From Actinomycetota bacterium (lineage in GTDB: Bacteria; Actinomycetota; Coriobacteriia; Anaerosomatales; Anaerosomataceae), in contig SBEH01000008.1 in assembly GCA_009668945.1 (NCBI GenBank), positions 1-64,000 of the forward strand: a stretch of 64,000 nucleotides of DNA, given 5' to 3'. Each line of letters starts with the position of its first letter. Within the stretch, counting starts at the first letter, position 1. Shown here piece by piece: positions 1-8,454 of this stretch. The translations under genes and the position numbers were made by a program. The notes under the pieces were generated by a model that saw nothing but the letters and a program-made list of their open reading frames with translations, had not been told where the DNA came from and made no database searches.

Positions 1-1081
1 GGGTCGGCGTCGGGGCCGCCAACGTCATGAAGGTCGTCCGGAAGCTCACCGTGACGGGGTTCCTCGTGCCCTCGGCGTAGATGCCGCCCGAGAGCGTGAC
101 ATCGTACTGTTCGCCTGCAGCGTATCCGGATGGCAGATCGGCCGGGTTCGGCCGGAAGATGAAGCAGTTCGCCACGCCGTAGCCGTTGAAGTTGGCGTTG
201 AAGTACTCGCCGCCCGTGTTCGTGTCGGCCTCGTCGATCACCCAGGTCCGGCCGTCGGACACCCGGCGCAGCGTGACCGCGTGGCCGGTGCGGGTCGCGT
301 CCCAGTCGTACCTCGCCGGATTGAGCGTGATCGACCAAGGGGTGTATCGGCTGGCGAACTCGATTGGGAAGTACCCGGCGGACGGCCAGGCGACGTAGTC
401 GTACGCGACATCCGCCGACGGACGCGACGTGTCGAACGCGTAGGTGGTGTGGAAGGACTCCGCGTACCCGATGCCCGTGTAGAGCATCCGGGGATTGAGC
501 AGCCACCGGCGATGCCCGACGCGATCGATGTTGCCCGAGTCCGAGTCGTCCACGCATCCCCGCTGGAAGGCGTGGCTGGTGCCGTATCCGTACCCGATGT
601 TGCTGGAGCTCGTCGACGCGTATCCGCGGTCGTAGAAGGCCTGGTCCATGTCCGCAGGCTTCGGGGGAGTGTGTGAGAACGTCGATGCCTTGAGGAGCAC
701 TGCGCCGTACTGCGCGTCTGCATTCCTGGTGGCGTTCAGCGTCACGTCGTACGGCAGGCCGGCCAGGTAGCGCGCGAAGTTGACGGTGTTGACCGCATCG
801 CCGCGGAATCCGGCCGCGGCATCGCCGGGACTGTACGGGGCGCTTACGCTGGGCACGACCGCGTAGGGCGTGCCCGTGTATGCGGGCTCGAGCGCCGCCC
901 ACACCGCGCGGACGTCCGCCTCAGTGCGGATCGTGGTATCGACAGTCCACGTGGCTGCGTGCGCGGTTTCGAGAACGACAGCAGGCCCGGCGAAGAGGGC
1001 GAGTGTGCCCGCCAACGCCAGAACCGTCGCGTACGATGCGATTCGCACTAGCACACGCGGGCTATGACTGCGCAGCAACAC
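1..1081 (-). CDS. Secreted CAP-domain (SCP/PR1-like) protein, C-terminus cut by window edge
   Basis: The minus-strand frame stays open from the left edge to a GTG at 1081. That start is preceded by AGAGG about 8 bases upstream; GTG codons at 1054 and 1048 are alternatives. The N-terminus is a clear signal peptide, ending near ETAHAA. The mature part contains a stretch around GNIDRVGHRRWLLNP, which is the signature of bacterial CAP (cysteine-rich secretory/PR-1-like) domains. It is followed by a beta-rich segment that may be an Ig-like or cell-surface module. About 360 codons are visible and the 3' end is missing. CAP proteins are exported and their biochemical role in bacteria is mostly unknown, so no reaction is assigned. 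It lies 180 bp downstream of galU on the same strand. Confidence 0.75.
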   Translation of the reverse strand, partial: MLLRSHSPRVLVRIASYATVLALAGTLALFAGPAVVLETAHAATWTVDTTIRTEADVRAVWAALEPAYTGTPYAVVPSVSAPYSPGDAAAGFRGDAVNTVNFARYLAGLPYDVTLNATRNADAQYGAVLLKASTFSHTPPKPADMDQAFYDRGYASTSSSNIGYGYGTSHAFQRGCVDDSDSGNIDRVGHRRWLLNPRMLYTGIGYAESFHTTYAFDTSRPSADVAYDYVAWPSAGYFPIEFASRYTPWSITLNPARYDWDATRTGHAVTLRRVSDGRTWVIDEADTNTGGEYFNANFNGYGVANCFIFRPNPADLPSGYAAGEQYDVTLSGGIYAEGTRNPVTVSFRTTFMTLAAPTPT

Positions 1082-1261
1082 TGGACATGCCTCTGGATAT
1101 CGCCAACGACCGAGCGAACCGGTCTTCACATGCTGTGTCGGCATGCGGGTACGAGCACTTGAGGCCGAGCGGTAGCAAGGTGTATACCGAACGGCAGAAT
1201 CACCGTGAGTTTCGGCTGTGTTGGGCGACGAACGGTCGCCGACGGGAAGCCCCTCCGGGCG

Positions 1262-2113
1262 CTACCCCAACATCCGCCCGAGGCTCTCCCGCAGCGCAGG
1301 CCCGTACTCGTCGGTCTCGAGCGCCAGTACAACGTTCGCCTCGAGCCAAGAGAGCACGTTTCCGGTGTCGTATCCCTCACAGTCCATAGTCACCGCGTAG
1401 ATGTCCTCGGTCTCGAGCAGTTTGCGGAGCGCGTCGGTGAGCTGGATCTCCCCACCCCGACCGGCTTCCACATGCGGCAGGATTCGCATCACCTGCGGCG
1501 TGAGCAGGTAGCGCCCGAAGATCGCAAGATTCGACGGCGACTGGTTGGCTGGCGGTTTCTCCACGAGTTCCGTGAGCTTCCAGACGCCAGGCGCCACCTC
1601 GTGACCGCCGATGATACCGTAGCGGCTCACGTACTGCTGCTCCACGGGTTCTACGGCGATGACCGACGCGCCATAGGTGTCATACACCGCCTTGAGCTTG
1701 GGAAGGCAGTCTTTCTTCGGCACGATCACGTCGCCGAGCATGACGTAGAACGGCTCGTCGCCGGTGTGGGGCGCCCCGCACAGTATCGCGTGCCCCAATC
1801 CGCGCGGTCGTCCCTGTCGCACGTAGAAGACGTTGGCGAGATCCGGTATCGCTCTGATCTGTCGGAGCTTGTCTGTGTTGCCCGCCCGCTCAAGCAAGTC
1901 CTCGAGCTCCACCGACCGGTCGAAATGGTCCTCGATCGCCCGCTTGCCACGACCGGTGACGACGAGCACGTCGCTTACTCCGGCGGCCACGGCCTCCTCC
2001 ACCACATACTGGATGACCGGCTTGCTCAGGACGGGCAGCATCTCCTTCGGCTGCTCCTTCGTTGCGGGAAGGAACCGTGTGCCCACTCCAGCGGCGGGGA
2101 TGATCGCCTTCAT
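1262..2113 (-). CDS. galU: UTP--glucose-1-phosphate uridylyltransferase
   Basis: This 283-residue cytoplasmic enzyme makes UDP-glucose from UTP and glucose-1-phosphate, feeding cell-envelope polysaccharide synthesis. The N-terminus has the nucleotidyltransferase signature GVGTRFLPATKEQPKEMLP, followed by typical GalU features such as VTGRGKRAIEDHFD, GLGHAI and LVEKP. The length fits the family. The ATG start at 2113 is the only reasonable one. It lies 73 bp downstream of hemL on the same strand and may be read through from the heme genes, although no functional link is obvious. Confidence 0.95.
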   Translation of the reverse strand: MKAIIPAAGVGTRFLPATKEQPKEMLPVLSKPVIQYVVEEAVAAGVSDVLVVTGRGKRAIEDHFDRSVELEDLLERAGNTDKLRQIRAIPDLANVFYVRQGRPRGLGHAILCGAPHTGDEPFYVMLGDVIVPKKDCLPKLKAVYDTYGASVIAVEPVEQQYVSRYGIIGGHEVAPGVWKLTELVEKPPANQSPSNLAIFGRYLLTPQVMRILPHVEAGRGGEIQLTDALRKLLETEDIYAVTMDCEGYDTGNVLSWLEANVVLALETDEYGPALRESLGRMLG

Positions 2114-2186
2114 GCTCTAGCCTCCGAATCGACGTGTGCGCGTCCGGTCAAGCCGACCGTGATTCTCGCGAGTCACCAGCGTACTA

Positions 2187-3470
2187 CTACAGCCCTGACA
2201 GCACCTCATGCGCCGCAGATGTCAAAGCGTCGATGTCCGCATCCGAGTGAGCCATGCCGACGAACGTCGCCTCGTACTGGCTCGGCGCGAGCATGATCCC
2301 GCGGTCGAGCATCCCGCGGAAGTAGCGGGCGTACAGGTCGGTGTCGCTGGTCGAGGCGGTGGCCCAGTCGGTGACTTGCTGTCCCGTGAAGAACATGCAC
2401 GCCATCGCGCCCACCCGCGTGAGAAACGCGTTCGCGCCCGCCGATTCCGCCGCCGCCCGCAGACCGGATTCCAGCCGCGCGCCCTTGCGCTCGAGCTCGT
2501 CGTAGACGCCCGGCTTCGCGAGTTCGGCCATGAGCGCAAGCCCGGCGACCATCGCGATCGGGTTGCCCGAGAGGGTACCGGCCTGGTACACGGGGCCGAC
2601 CGGGGCCAGGCGCGACATGATCTCGCGCTTGCCGCCGAAGGCGCCCACCGGGAACCCGGCGCCGATGATCTTGCCGAGCGTGGTCAGGTCGGGCATGACG
2701 CCGTATCGCTCCTGCGCGCCACCGCGCGCGATACGAAAGCCCGTGATCACCTCGTCGAAGATCAGCACGACGCCATGAACGTCGCACAGATCGCGCAGTC
2801 CGGCGAGGAACCCCTCGGCTGGAGGCACGACGCCCATGTTGCCGGCGACCGGTTCGACGATGATCGCGGCCACCTTGTCACCTTCGGCGTCGAGCGCCGC
2901 ATCCACCGCGTCGAGGTCGTTGTACGGCAGCACGATCGTGTCCTGCGCCGCGCCGCTCGTGACGCCGGGCGTTCCCGGGATGCCGAGCGTGAGCAAGCCG
3001 CTCCCCGCCGCCACCAGTAGCGCGTCGCTGTGGCCGTGGTAGTTCCCGTCGAACTTGATGAACTTCTCCCGGCCGGTGTAGCCGCGGGCCAGGCGGATCG
3101 CGCTCATGGTGGCTTCGGTGCCGCTGGAGACCATACGGACCGTCTCGACCGACGGAACCGCCTCGCAGACGGCCTCGGCGGCGCGGACTTCGATCTCTGT
3201 GGGAGCGCCGTAGCTCGTGCCGCGTTCGAGCTGCTCGCGCACCGCGTCCAGCACGACATCCGGCGCATGGCCGAGGATCATCGGGCCCCACGAGGCTACG
3301 AAGTCCATGTACTCGTTGCCGTCCGCGTCCCACACGCGCGAGCCCTTCGCACGCTCGTAGAAGACGGGGTCGATCCCGACGCTCTTGAACGCCCTCACCG
3401 GGGAGTTGACGCCGCCTGGGATGACACGCTGCGCTCGCGCGAACAGATCGGACGAACGGGAGTGATCCAT
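2187..3470 (-). CDS. hemL: Glutamate-1-semialdehyde 2,1-aminomutase
   Basis: PLP-dependent enzyme that converts glutamate-1-semialdehyde to 5-aminolevulinate, the second step of the C5 tetrapyrrole pathway. The 427-residue product begins MDHSRSSDLFARAQRVIPGG, the usual HemL N-terminus. The open frame continues upstream but encodes nothing HemL-like, so the ATG at 3470 is preferred; a G-rich ribosome-binding stretch precedes it. Motifs include GGVNSPVRAF, the PLP-lysine segment TTLGKIIGAGFPVG, and YQAGTLSGNP. It is the last heme gene of the cluster. It is separated from ahbAB by 140 bp, most of it occupied by a palindromic repeat element. Confidence 0.95.
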   Translation of the reverse strand: MDHSRSSDLFARAQRVIPGGVNSPVRAFKSVGIDPVFYERAKGSRVWDADGNEYMDFVASWGPMILGHAPDVVLDAVREQLERGTSYGAPTEIEVRAAEAVCEAVPSVETVRMVSSGTEATMSAIRLARGYTGREKFIKFDGNYHGHSDALLVAAGSGLLTLGIPGTPGVTSGAAQDTIVLPYNDLDAVDAALDAEGDKVAAIIVEPVAGNMGVVPPAEGFLAGLRDLCDVHGVVLIFDEVITGFRIARGGAQERYGVMPDLTTLGKIIGAGFPVGAFGGKREIMSRLAPVGPVYQAGTLSGNPIAMVAGLALMAELAKPGVYDELERKGARLESGLRAAAESAGANAFLTRVGAMACMFFTGQQVTDWATASTSDTDLYARYFRGMLDRGIMLAPSQYEATFVGMAHSDADIDALTSAAHEVLSGL

Positions 3471-3492
3471 GGAGAAGAGCCCCCTAGGCTGT

Positions 3493-3605
3493 GTGACGGC
3501 CGAAGCGTGAGTATACCAGCTAACGAAGGCGGGCTCCGAGCAAAGCGTCCACAGGCGCGGGGTGTGCGCCGAGGACAGCGAGCGCAAAGTCACGGCTTCG
3601 GCCGT
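3493..3605. repeat. REP/MITE-like palindromic element, copy A (intergenic)
   Basis: Inverted arms lie at about 3496-3510 and 3589-3605 (core ACGGCCGAAGC). Within the right arm, 3591-3606 forms a perfect CACGGC-TTCG-GCCGTG hairpin. The interior at about 3535-3594 closely matches the interior of a second element at 5787-5900, including an exact 19-base match GCGCCGAGGACAGCGAGCG followed by GTCAC. Both copies span about 113-115 bp. This copy starts 5 bp past the ahbAB stop, so it could also act as a transcript end or a processing site. Confidence 0.6.
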
Positions 3606-3610
3606 GCGAG

Positions 3611-4591
3611 TCAGTCCCCTTCGGTGAAGTACCGCATCGGTGCGCGAGCGTGCTCGCGCACCGGGTAGGAGATGCGCGGCGCGTCCAACCCGCCGGCGAT
3701 ACGGATCCTCTCGATCGCCCGGTCGATCTCGCTGCGGCTCTCGCCCTCGATGACGGCCAGAATCGCCATGCCACCGGGGACACGCCGCTCGAAGCAGTGC
3801 ACCACCTCCGAAAACGAGGCGATCATCGTACCGGCCGCTTCGGGCTCGTCCGGGCAGCGCCATATCGTGAGCGCCGCACGCCACGGCTCTTCGCGGCGCC
3901 TGAACGTCGCCACGACGCTTGAGATCGCGCCGGACTCGTGGAGTTCCTGCGTCTGCTCCAGCGCCCAGCGCTCGTCCACGTCATACCCGCACTCGGCGAG
4001 CGTCTGCGCGAGCGCGGCATACGGACGCTCGGTGTGCGGCATGTCGCCTTGGAGAAGCCGAACGAGTGCTCTCTCGTCCCTGTCGAACGGGCGCGCACCG
4101 GCGGCGACAGACGCCTCACCGGGATCCGGGGCTCCATCGGCGTCGAACGCGGCCGTGACCTTGAAGAGCTCGTCGGGCAGAACGCGATACCGGTCGGCCA
4201 CGCCCGCCATGCGTGCCATCTCGCTTTCGGCGATCTCAAGCCGAGTCCGCGAGGGCGCGACGAGCACGTACCACAGCCGATAGCGGTCCTCGAGCTCGAA
4301 GACATGGGTCACGTTCGGCAGAGCCTCGAGCATCGCCGCAACCTCGTCGGCACGCTCTTCGGGAACGGCGAGCGCACCCAGAGCCGCCTGGTAGCCAAGC
4401 CCGGCGGGCGAGAAGGACGCACCAACCCTTCTGATGGCACGCGTGTCCCTCAACTCGCGCATCGCGGAAAGCGTTTCGGACTCCGACAGCCCGGCGCGCA
4501 CGCCGAGTTCGGCGTACGGCCTCAGCACGAGCGGAAGCCCGTCGGCGAGCGCGGCCAGGAGTGCCGCGGTGTCGTTGTGCTGGTCGGACAT
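3611..4591 (-). CDS. ahbAB: Siroheme decarboxylase, AhbA and AhbB fused in one chain
   Basis: In the siroheme-dependent heme pathway AhbA and AhbB form a heterodimer that removes two acetate carboxyls from siroheme to give 12,18-didecarboxysiroheme. Both belong to the Lrp/AsnC-like fold. Here one 326-residue protein carries two such modules. Residues about 10-150 hold a winged-helix part (LSESETLSAMRELRDTRAIR) and an AsnC-type part (VTHVFELEDRYRLWYVL). Residues about 165-320 repeat the plan (LAECGYDVDERWALEQTQEL, then VVHCFERRVPGGMAIL). The ATG at 4591 has GGAGG about 5 bases upstream. ahbD lies just upstream in the same direction, 35 bp away. The pathway placement rests on family resemblance and on the ahbD neighbour. 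A plain Lrp regulator would have one module and no ahbD beside it. Confidence 0.85.
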   Translation of the reverse strand: MSDQHNDTAALLAALADGLPLVLRPYAELGVRAGLSESETLSAMRELRDTRAIRRVGASFSPAGLGYQAALGALAVPEERADEVAAMLEALPNVTHVFELEDRYRLWYVLVAPSRTRLEIAESEMARMAGVADRYRVLPDELFKVTAAFDADGAPDPGEASVAAGARPFDRDERALVRLLQGDMPHTERPYAALAQTLAECGYDVDERWALEQTQELHESGAISSVVATFRRREEPWRAALTIWRCPDEPEAAGTMIASFSEVVHCFERRVPGGMAILAVIEGESRSEIDRAIERIRIAGGLDAPRISYPVREHARAPMRYFTEGD

Positions 4592-4626
4592 CGTATCCTC
4601 CGCGGACCCGTCGGGTCCGTGCAATC

Positions 4627-6015
4627 CTAGACTTCCGGGCGCTCCCCGGCCCACGCGGGCGGCTCGTAGGCGCAGTAGGGCTCGGACGCCAGGTAGTCGC
4701 CGGTCACCTCAAACGCGCGGGCCCGGCATCCGCCGCAGACAGCCTTGTACTCACACGCGCCGCACTTGCCCTTGAGCAGCGAGTAGTCACGGAGCTCGTT
4801 GAAGACCTTCGACTCCGTCCATATCTGCGAGAACGGCTGCTCTTTCACGTTGCCGAGCTGCATGTCGAAGTAGCCGCACGGCTGCACGTCTCCGACGTGG
4901 CTGATGAAGCAGAAGGTGATGCCGCCGAGGCAACCGCGCGTCATCGCATCGAGCCCGTACTCCTCGCGCGTGACCTTCTTGCCTTCAAGCTTCGCCTGCT
5001 GTCGGATTATGCGGTAGTAGTGCGGCGAATCGGTGGGCTTGAAGTGGAGCGGGCTCGTCTTCTGGCGGTGGTACGCCCACGTGAGAACGCGCTCGTACTC
5101 CTCGGGCGGAAGCTCCTTGTCGAGCAAGTCGCTCCCCCGTCCTGTCGGCACGAGCATGAAGATGTGGAACGCGTCGATGCCGAGCGACTCGGCAAGGTCG
5201 TGCACGGCCTCGACCTTCGTGTGATTGAGGGTTGTGACGGTCATGTTGATCTGCACGCCCACGCCGTGAGCCTTGGCCATCTTGATGCCGGCGATCGAGG
5301 CGTCGAACGCACCGGGCTCGCCGCGGAACGCGTCGTGTTCCTCGGCGGTCGGGAAGTCGATCGAGACCGAGATGCGCGGGATGCGGTGCTCGGCCATCTT
5401 CCCCGCAATCTCCTCGGTGACGAGCGTGGCGTTCGTGCCGATCACGGGCATCGCGCCCTTCTCGTGCGCGTAGTCGACGATGTCCCAGATGTCCGGGCGC
5501 ATGAGCGGCTCGCCGCCGGTCAGGATGATGATCGGGTTCGAGATCGTGACTATGTCGTCGATGGTCGCCTTGATCTGGTCGAACGACAGTTCGCCGGGGT
5601 AGTGGCCGAACTCCGCGGCTGCGCGGCAGTGCGCGCAGGAGAGGTTACAGGAGCGCGTGATCTCCCACGCGATGATGCGCGGCGGCTTGATGCCGGTGCG
5701 CGCGAGGTATGCCTCAGCCGCGGGACCGCCGCCAGGCCGGAAGCCGACGCTCCGCGCTCCACCGTGCCGCTGCCGGTCCATCGGAACGCCCGCCGGGTGA
5801 CCCCCGGGATGGCCCGCGCGCGGCGGGACCCGGAGCGAAGCCTCCGCAGGCGCGTCCTCCGCGCCGAGGACAGCGAGCGGGGGGTCACCGCCGGCGCGGT
5901 GCCCTCCCATCGGTATCCCGACGCCAGCCTCGCCGCACCCGGCTTCGGCGTCGGCAAGCGCTTGCTCCAGGTCGAGGTCCGGACGCGCGTCGGCGTTGCC
6001 AACGTTGTCGGCCAC
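4627..6015 (-). CDS. ahbD: Heme synthase AhbD (radical SAM Fe-coproporphyrin III decarboxylase) with unusual N-terminal extension
   Basis: AhbD oxidatively decarboxylates two propionates of Fe-coproporphyrin III to yield heme b. The radical-SAM core starts near residue 110 with RIIAWEITRSCNLSCAHC (CxxxCxxC). GGEPL follows, and the C-terminal auxiliary-cluster region contains FCFISHVGDVQPCGYF, GNVKEQPFSQIW and CGACEYKAVCGGCRARAF. Those C-terminal motifs fit AhbD rather than AhbC. The GTG start at 6015 overlaps the hemB stop (TAGTG) and is preceded by AAGGAAGG. Residues about 36-88 are low-complexity Gly/Pro/Arg sequence that coincides with a repeat element (5787-5900), so this part looks like an in-frame insertion. 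The AhbC step is not encoded in this window. Confidence 0.88.
   Translation of the reverse strand: MADNVGNADARPDLDLEQALADAEAGCGEAGVGIPMGGHRAGGDPPLAVLGAEDAPAEASLRVPPRAGHPGGHPAGVPMDRQRHGGARSVGFRPGGGPAAEAYLARTGIKPPRIIAWEITRSCNLSCAHCRAAAEFGHYPGELSFDQIKATIDDIVTISNPIIILTGGEPLMRPDIWDIVDYAHEKGAMPVIGTNATLVTEEIAGKMAEHRIPRISVSIDFPTAEEHDAFRGEPGAFDASIAGIKMAKAHGVGVQINMTVTTLNHTKVEAVHDLAESLGIDAFHIFMLVPTGRGSDLLDKELPPEEYERVLTWAYHRQKTSPLHFKPTDSPHYYRIIRQQAKLEGKKVTREEYGLDAMTRGCLGGITFCFISHVGDVQPCGYFDMQLGNVKEQPFSQIWTESKVFNELRDYSLLKGKCGACEYKAVCGGCRARAFEVTGDYLASEPYCAYEPPAWAGERPEV
5787..5900. repeat. REP/MITE-like palindromic element, copy B (inside ahbD)
   Basis: Second copy of the element at 3493-3605. Inverted arms (GTGACCCCC near 5797 and GGGGGTCAC near 5880, extended by GC-rich sequence) bracket an interior that matches copy A closely over about 60 bases, including the exact 19-base match GCGCCGAGGACAGCGAGCG. 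The interior can form small hairpins such as GTCCTC/GAGGAC. It lies in frame within the ahbD coding sequence and accounts for most of the odd N-terminal extension. Confidence 0.6.
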
Positions 6016-6998
6016 TACTCGCCTTCCTTGAGCCAGCGAGCAGCATCCTTGGCGTGGTAGGTGATGATCATGTCGGCGCCGGCACGCTTGAGACCGACGA
6101 GCGTCTCGAGCACGACGCGCTTCTCGTCGATCCACCCGTTCGCCGCCGCGGCCTTCACCATCGCATACTCGCCGCTCACGTTGTACGCGCATGTCGGGTA
6201 GCCGAATTCGTCCTTCACGCGCCGGATGACGTCCATGTATGCCAGCGCGGGCTTGACCATCACGATGTCGGCTCCCTCGGCGATATCGAGCGCGGTCTCC
6301 CGCAGGGCCTCCTCACCGTTGGCCGGATCCATCTGGTACGCGCGCCTGTCGCCGAACGCCGGAGCGCTGTCGGCGGCGTCGCGGAACGGGCCGTAGTACG
6401 CGCTTGCGTACTTCGCCGAGTAGGCCATGATCGGCACCTCGCTGAAGCCCTCGGCGTCGAGCGCCGAGCGGATCGCGCCCACGCGTCCGTCCATCATGTC
6501 CGAAGGCGCGACCATGTCGGCGCCGGCCTCGGCGTGAGAGACCGCGGTTGAGGCCAGCATCTCGAGGGTGACGTCGTTCATGACGCATCCGTGCTCATCG
6601 AGTGCACCGCAGTGGCCGTGCGAGGTGTACTCGCACATGCATACGTCTGTGATCACGGTGTACGCCGGATCATGCGCCTTGATCGCGCGGATGGCCTCCT
6701 GCACGATGCCGTTCTCGGCGTAGGCGCCACTCCCCGCCTCGTCCTTCACGTCCGGCAGGCCGAACAGGATGACCGCAGGGACGCCGAGCCGCTTCAGCTC
6801 GTCGATCTCGGCCGGAAGCTGGTCGAGGGTGAGCTGGAAGACGCCGGGCATCGACGCGATCTCGTCGCGCTTGCCCTTCCCGAACTTGACGAACAGCGGG
6901 TAGATGAGCTCGGCGGGCGAGAGCACTGCCTCGCGGACGAGCGCACGGAGCGCCGGGGTCCGCCGCAGGCGGCGCGGACGGTAGGCTGGGAACTCCAT
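6015..6998 (-). CDS. hemB: Delta-aminolevulinic acid dehydratase (porphobilinogen synthase)
   Basis: Condenses two 5-aminolevulinate molecules to porphobilinogen. The 327-residue product has the zinc-site signature [14 protein letters not shown], so it should be the Zn-dependent form. It also has the two Schiff-base lysine regions (YSAKYAS and [10 protein letters not shown]). The ATG at 6998 is preceded by an AGGAGG about 6 bases upstream. The stop overlaps the GTG start of ahbD by one base, which suggests translational coupling. The length is standard for the family. Confidence 0.96.
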   Translation of the reverse strand: MEFPAYRPRRLRRTPALRALVREAVLSPAELIYPLFVKFGKGKRDEIASMPGVFQLTLDQLPAEIDELKRLGVPAVILFGLPDVKDEAGSGAYAENGIVQEAIRAIKAHDPAYTVITDVCMCEYTSHGHCGALDEHGCVMNDVTLEMLASTAVSHAEAGADMVAPSDMMDGRVGAIRSALDAEGFSEVPIMAYSAKYASAYYGPFRDAADSAPAFGDRRAYQMDPANGEEALRETALDIAEGADIVMVKPALAYMDVIRRVKDEFGYPTCAYNVSGEYAMVKAAAANGWIDEKRVVLETLVGLKRAGADMIITYHAKDAARWLKEGE

Positions 6999-7075
6999 CG
7001 GATGTCCTCCTCAAGAGAGCGTGCGGAACGCGCACGCACCGCACACCGCCGGATCGGCGGGCGCGAGGCACGCGC

Positions 7076-7306
7076 CTATTCTACGAAGGCGTCCGTTTCC
7101 GCTTCGGGCTTGTCGGAGCCATCGTCGGCCGTCTTCGGCTGTGCGCCGCCGACCTTGAACGTGACGAGACGCTTGTACTGAAGCGCCACCATCACTGCGG
7201 CTGTCGCGATGGCGGCCCAGAACAAGATCTGAACGCCGACGTAGACGATCTGCCCCCACTCGGCGAACCAGGTGAGGAAAGCGTTGGTGGGTGCCACAGT
7301 GCCCAT
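7076..7306 (-). CDS. Small single-pass membrane protein, unknown function
   Basis: This 76-residue product has one clear membrane helix (about residues 19-42, VYVGVQILFWAAIATAAVMV). A basic patch (QYKRLVTFK) and an acidic, probably disordered tail follow. I do not recognise a family. It sits between tRNA-Ala and hemB, 77 bp upstream of hemB and in the same orientation, so it may be co-transcribed with the heme genes. The open frame, membrane helix and operon position support a real gene. Confidence 0.6.
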   Translation of the reverse strand: MGTVAPTNAFLTWFAEWGQIVYVGVQILFWAAIATAAVMVALQYKRLVTFKVGGAQPKTADDGSDKPEAETDAFVE

Positions 7307-7398
7307 GCAGGTTCCTCTCGTCGACTGATCAGGTCACGACGCATTGTATGACGGTCGGGGCGACCCGCGCACGCAGGCCGCCCCGACATTGCATCTTC

Positions 7399-7474
<76 letters not shown>

Positions 7475-7602
7475 ACGTCCCAGACCCTGTTGGCCGTGCC
7501 CGGCAGGGCCGCAGAGCAGACATCAGTCTGCCCACTCGAGAACCCGCTGTCAACCGAGCCAACGGGCGCGTTGTCAGGCGGTCACAGCGCATCCGGACGG
7601 TG

Positions 7603-8451
7603 CTAGCAATCCCGACGGCAGGCGGCATCGATCGCCCGCACGAGCCCGGCTGAGGTGGAGTCATCGGCCTGGGCGCGACGCAGATACCCGTGACGGACCA
7701 GCGCATCCGTGGTCACGGGCCCGATGCTGGCAGCCAACGTGCGCTGCTTCAATGCGGGCACGTCGACACCTGCCGCCTCCGCCCACGCGGTGAAGTGTCT
7801 GACTGTCGACGGGCTCGTGAATGTGATCGCGTCGATGTCGCCTGCGACCAGACGGCGCACGATCGACGGGTCCGGCACGGCCGGCACGGTACGGTAGACG
7901 GCGACCACGTCGACATCGGCCCCCGCGCGACGCAGGTCGTCCGGGAGCAGGTCGCGCGCAACGGCCGCCCGGGGGATGAGCACGGACGTACCCGGGCCCA
8001 CGCCGATCGCGCGGAACTCGGCAGCCAGGCCCTCGGCACGCCGGTCGTCCGGCGCCGTATCGGCACGGAGTCCGTGCTCTTCGAGGCGCTCGGCTGTCGC
8101 CGGACCCACGGCCGCTATGCGCGCGCTGCCCATCAGCTCAGGGCCGACGCCGCGGTCGCGGATGCGGCCGATGAAGGCCTCGACCGCGTTCGCCGAGGTG
8201 AAGACGACCCAGTCGTAAGTCCCCAGACGCGAGATCGCCTCGTCAGCAGGGGTCCAGTCCTCCGGCTCGACGATGTCGATCACGGGCGCCGCGATGACCT
8301 CGGCACCGAGCGCTTCCAGGGGCTCGACAAGCGCTGCCGCCTGGTGCGCGGCGCGCGTGACCAGCACGCAACACCCCGCAAGGGATTCGGCCGCGCGTGC
8401 CCCTGCCGCATCCCCTCCCGGCCCGCGAGCGGCTCCGCGCGGCGCCGCCAT
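7603..8451 (-). CDS. hemD: Uroporphyrinogen-III synthase
   Basis: Cyclises and inverts ring D of hydroxymethylbilane to form uroporphyrinogen III, the branch point to siroheme and heme. The 282-residue product shows the loosely conserved HemD fold. Typical segments are VLVTRAAHQAAALVEPLEALG, YDWVVFTSANAVEAF, AAVGPATAERL and ITFTSPSTVRHF. An Ala/Gly-rich stretch of about 22 residues precedes the domain. The start lies 3 bp beyond the hemC stop. No uroporphyrinogen methyltransferase domain is fused to it, so siroheme synthesis must rely on genes outside the window. Confidence 0.9.
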   Translation of the reverse strand: MAAPRGAARGPGGDAAGARAAESLAGCCVLVTRAAHQAAALVEPLEALGAEVIAAPVIDIVEPEDWTPADEAISRLGTYDWVVFTSANAVEAFIGRIRDRGVGPELMGSARIAAVGPATAERLEEHGLRADTAPDDRRAEGLAAEFRAIGVGPGTSVLIPRAAVARDLLPDDLRRAGADVDVVAVYRTVPAVPDPSIVRRLVAGDIDAITFTSPSTVRHFTAWAEAAGVDVPALKQRTLAASIGPVTTDALVRHGYLRRAQADDSTSAGLVRAIDAACRRDC

Positions 8452-8454
8452 CTC

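Noticed and set aside
1205-2296. 363-residue plus-strand ORF opposite galU
   Set aside because: It is a shadow of galU in GC-rich DNA: Arg/His/Leu/Val-rich with no domain, while galU on the other strand is unmistakable. The same applies to the many other long plus-strand frames opposite clear genes (for example 4561-6060, 7690-9450, 38822-40141, 47288-49459).
3471-3884. N-terminal extension of HemL (frame open to 3884)
   Set aside because: The added sequence is translated ahbAB and repeat DNA in another frame. HemL begins at 3470 with its normal N-terminus.
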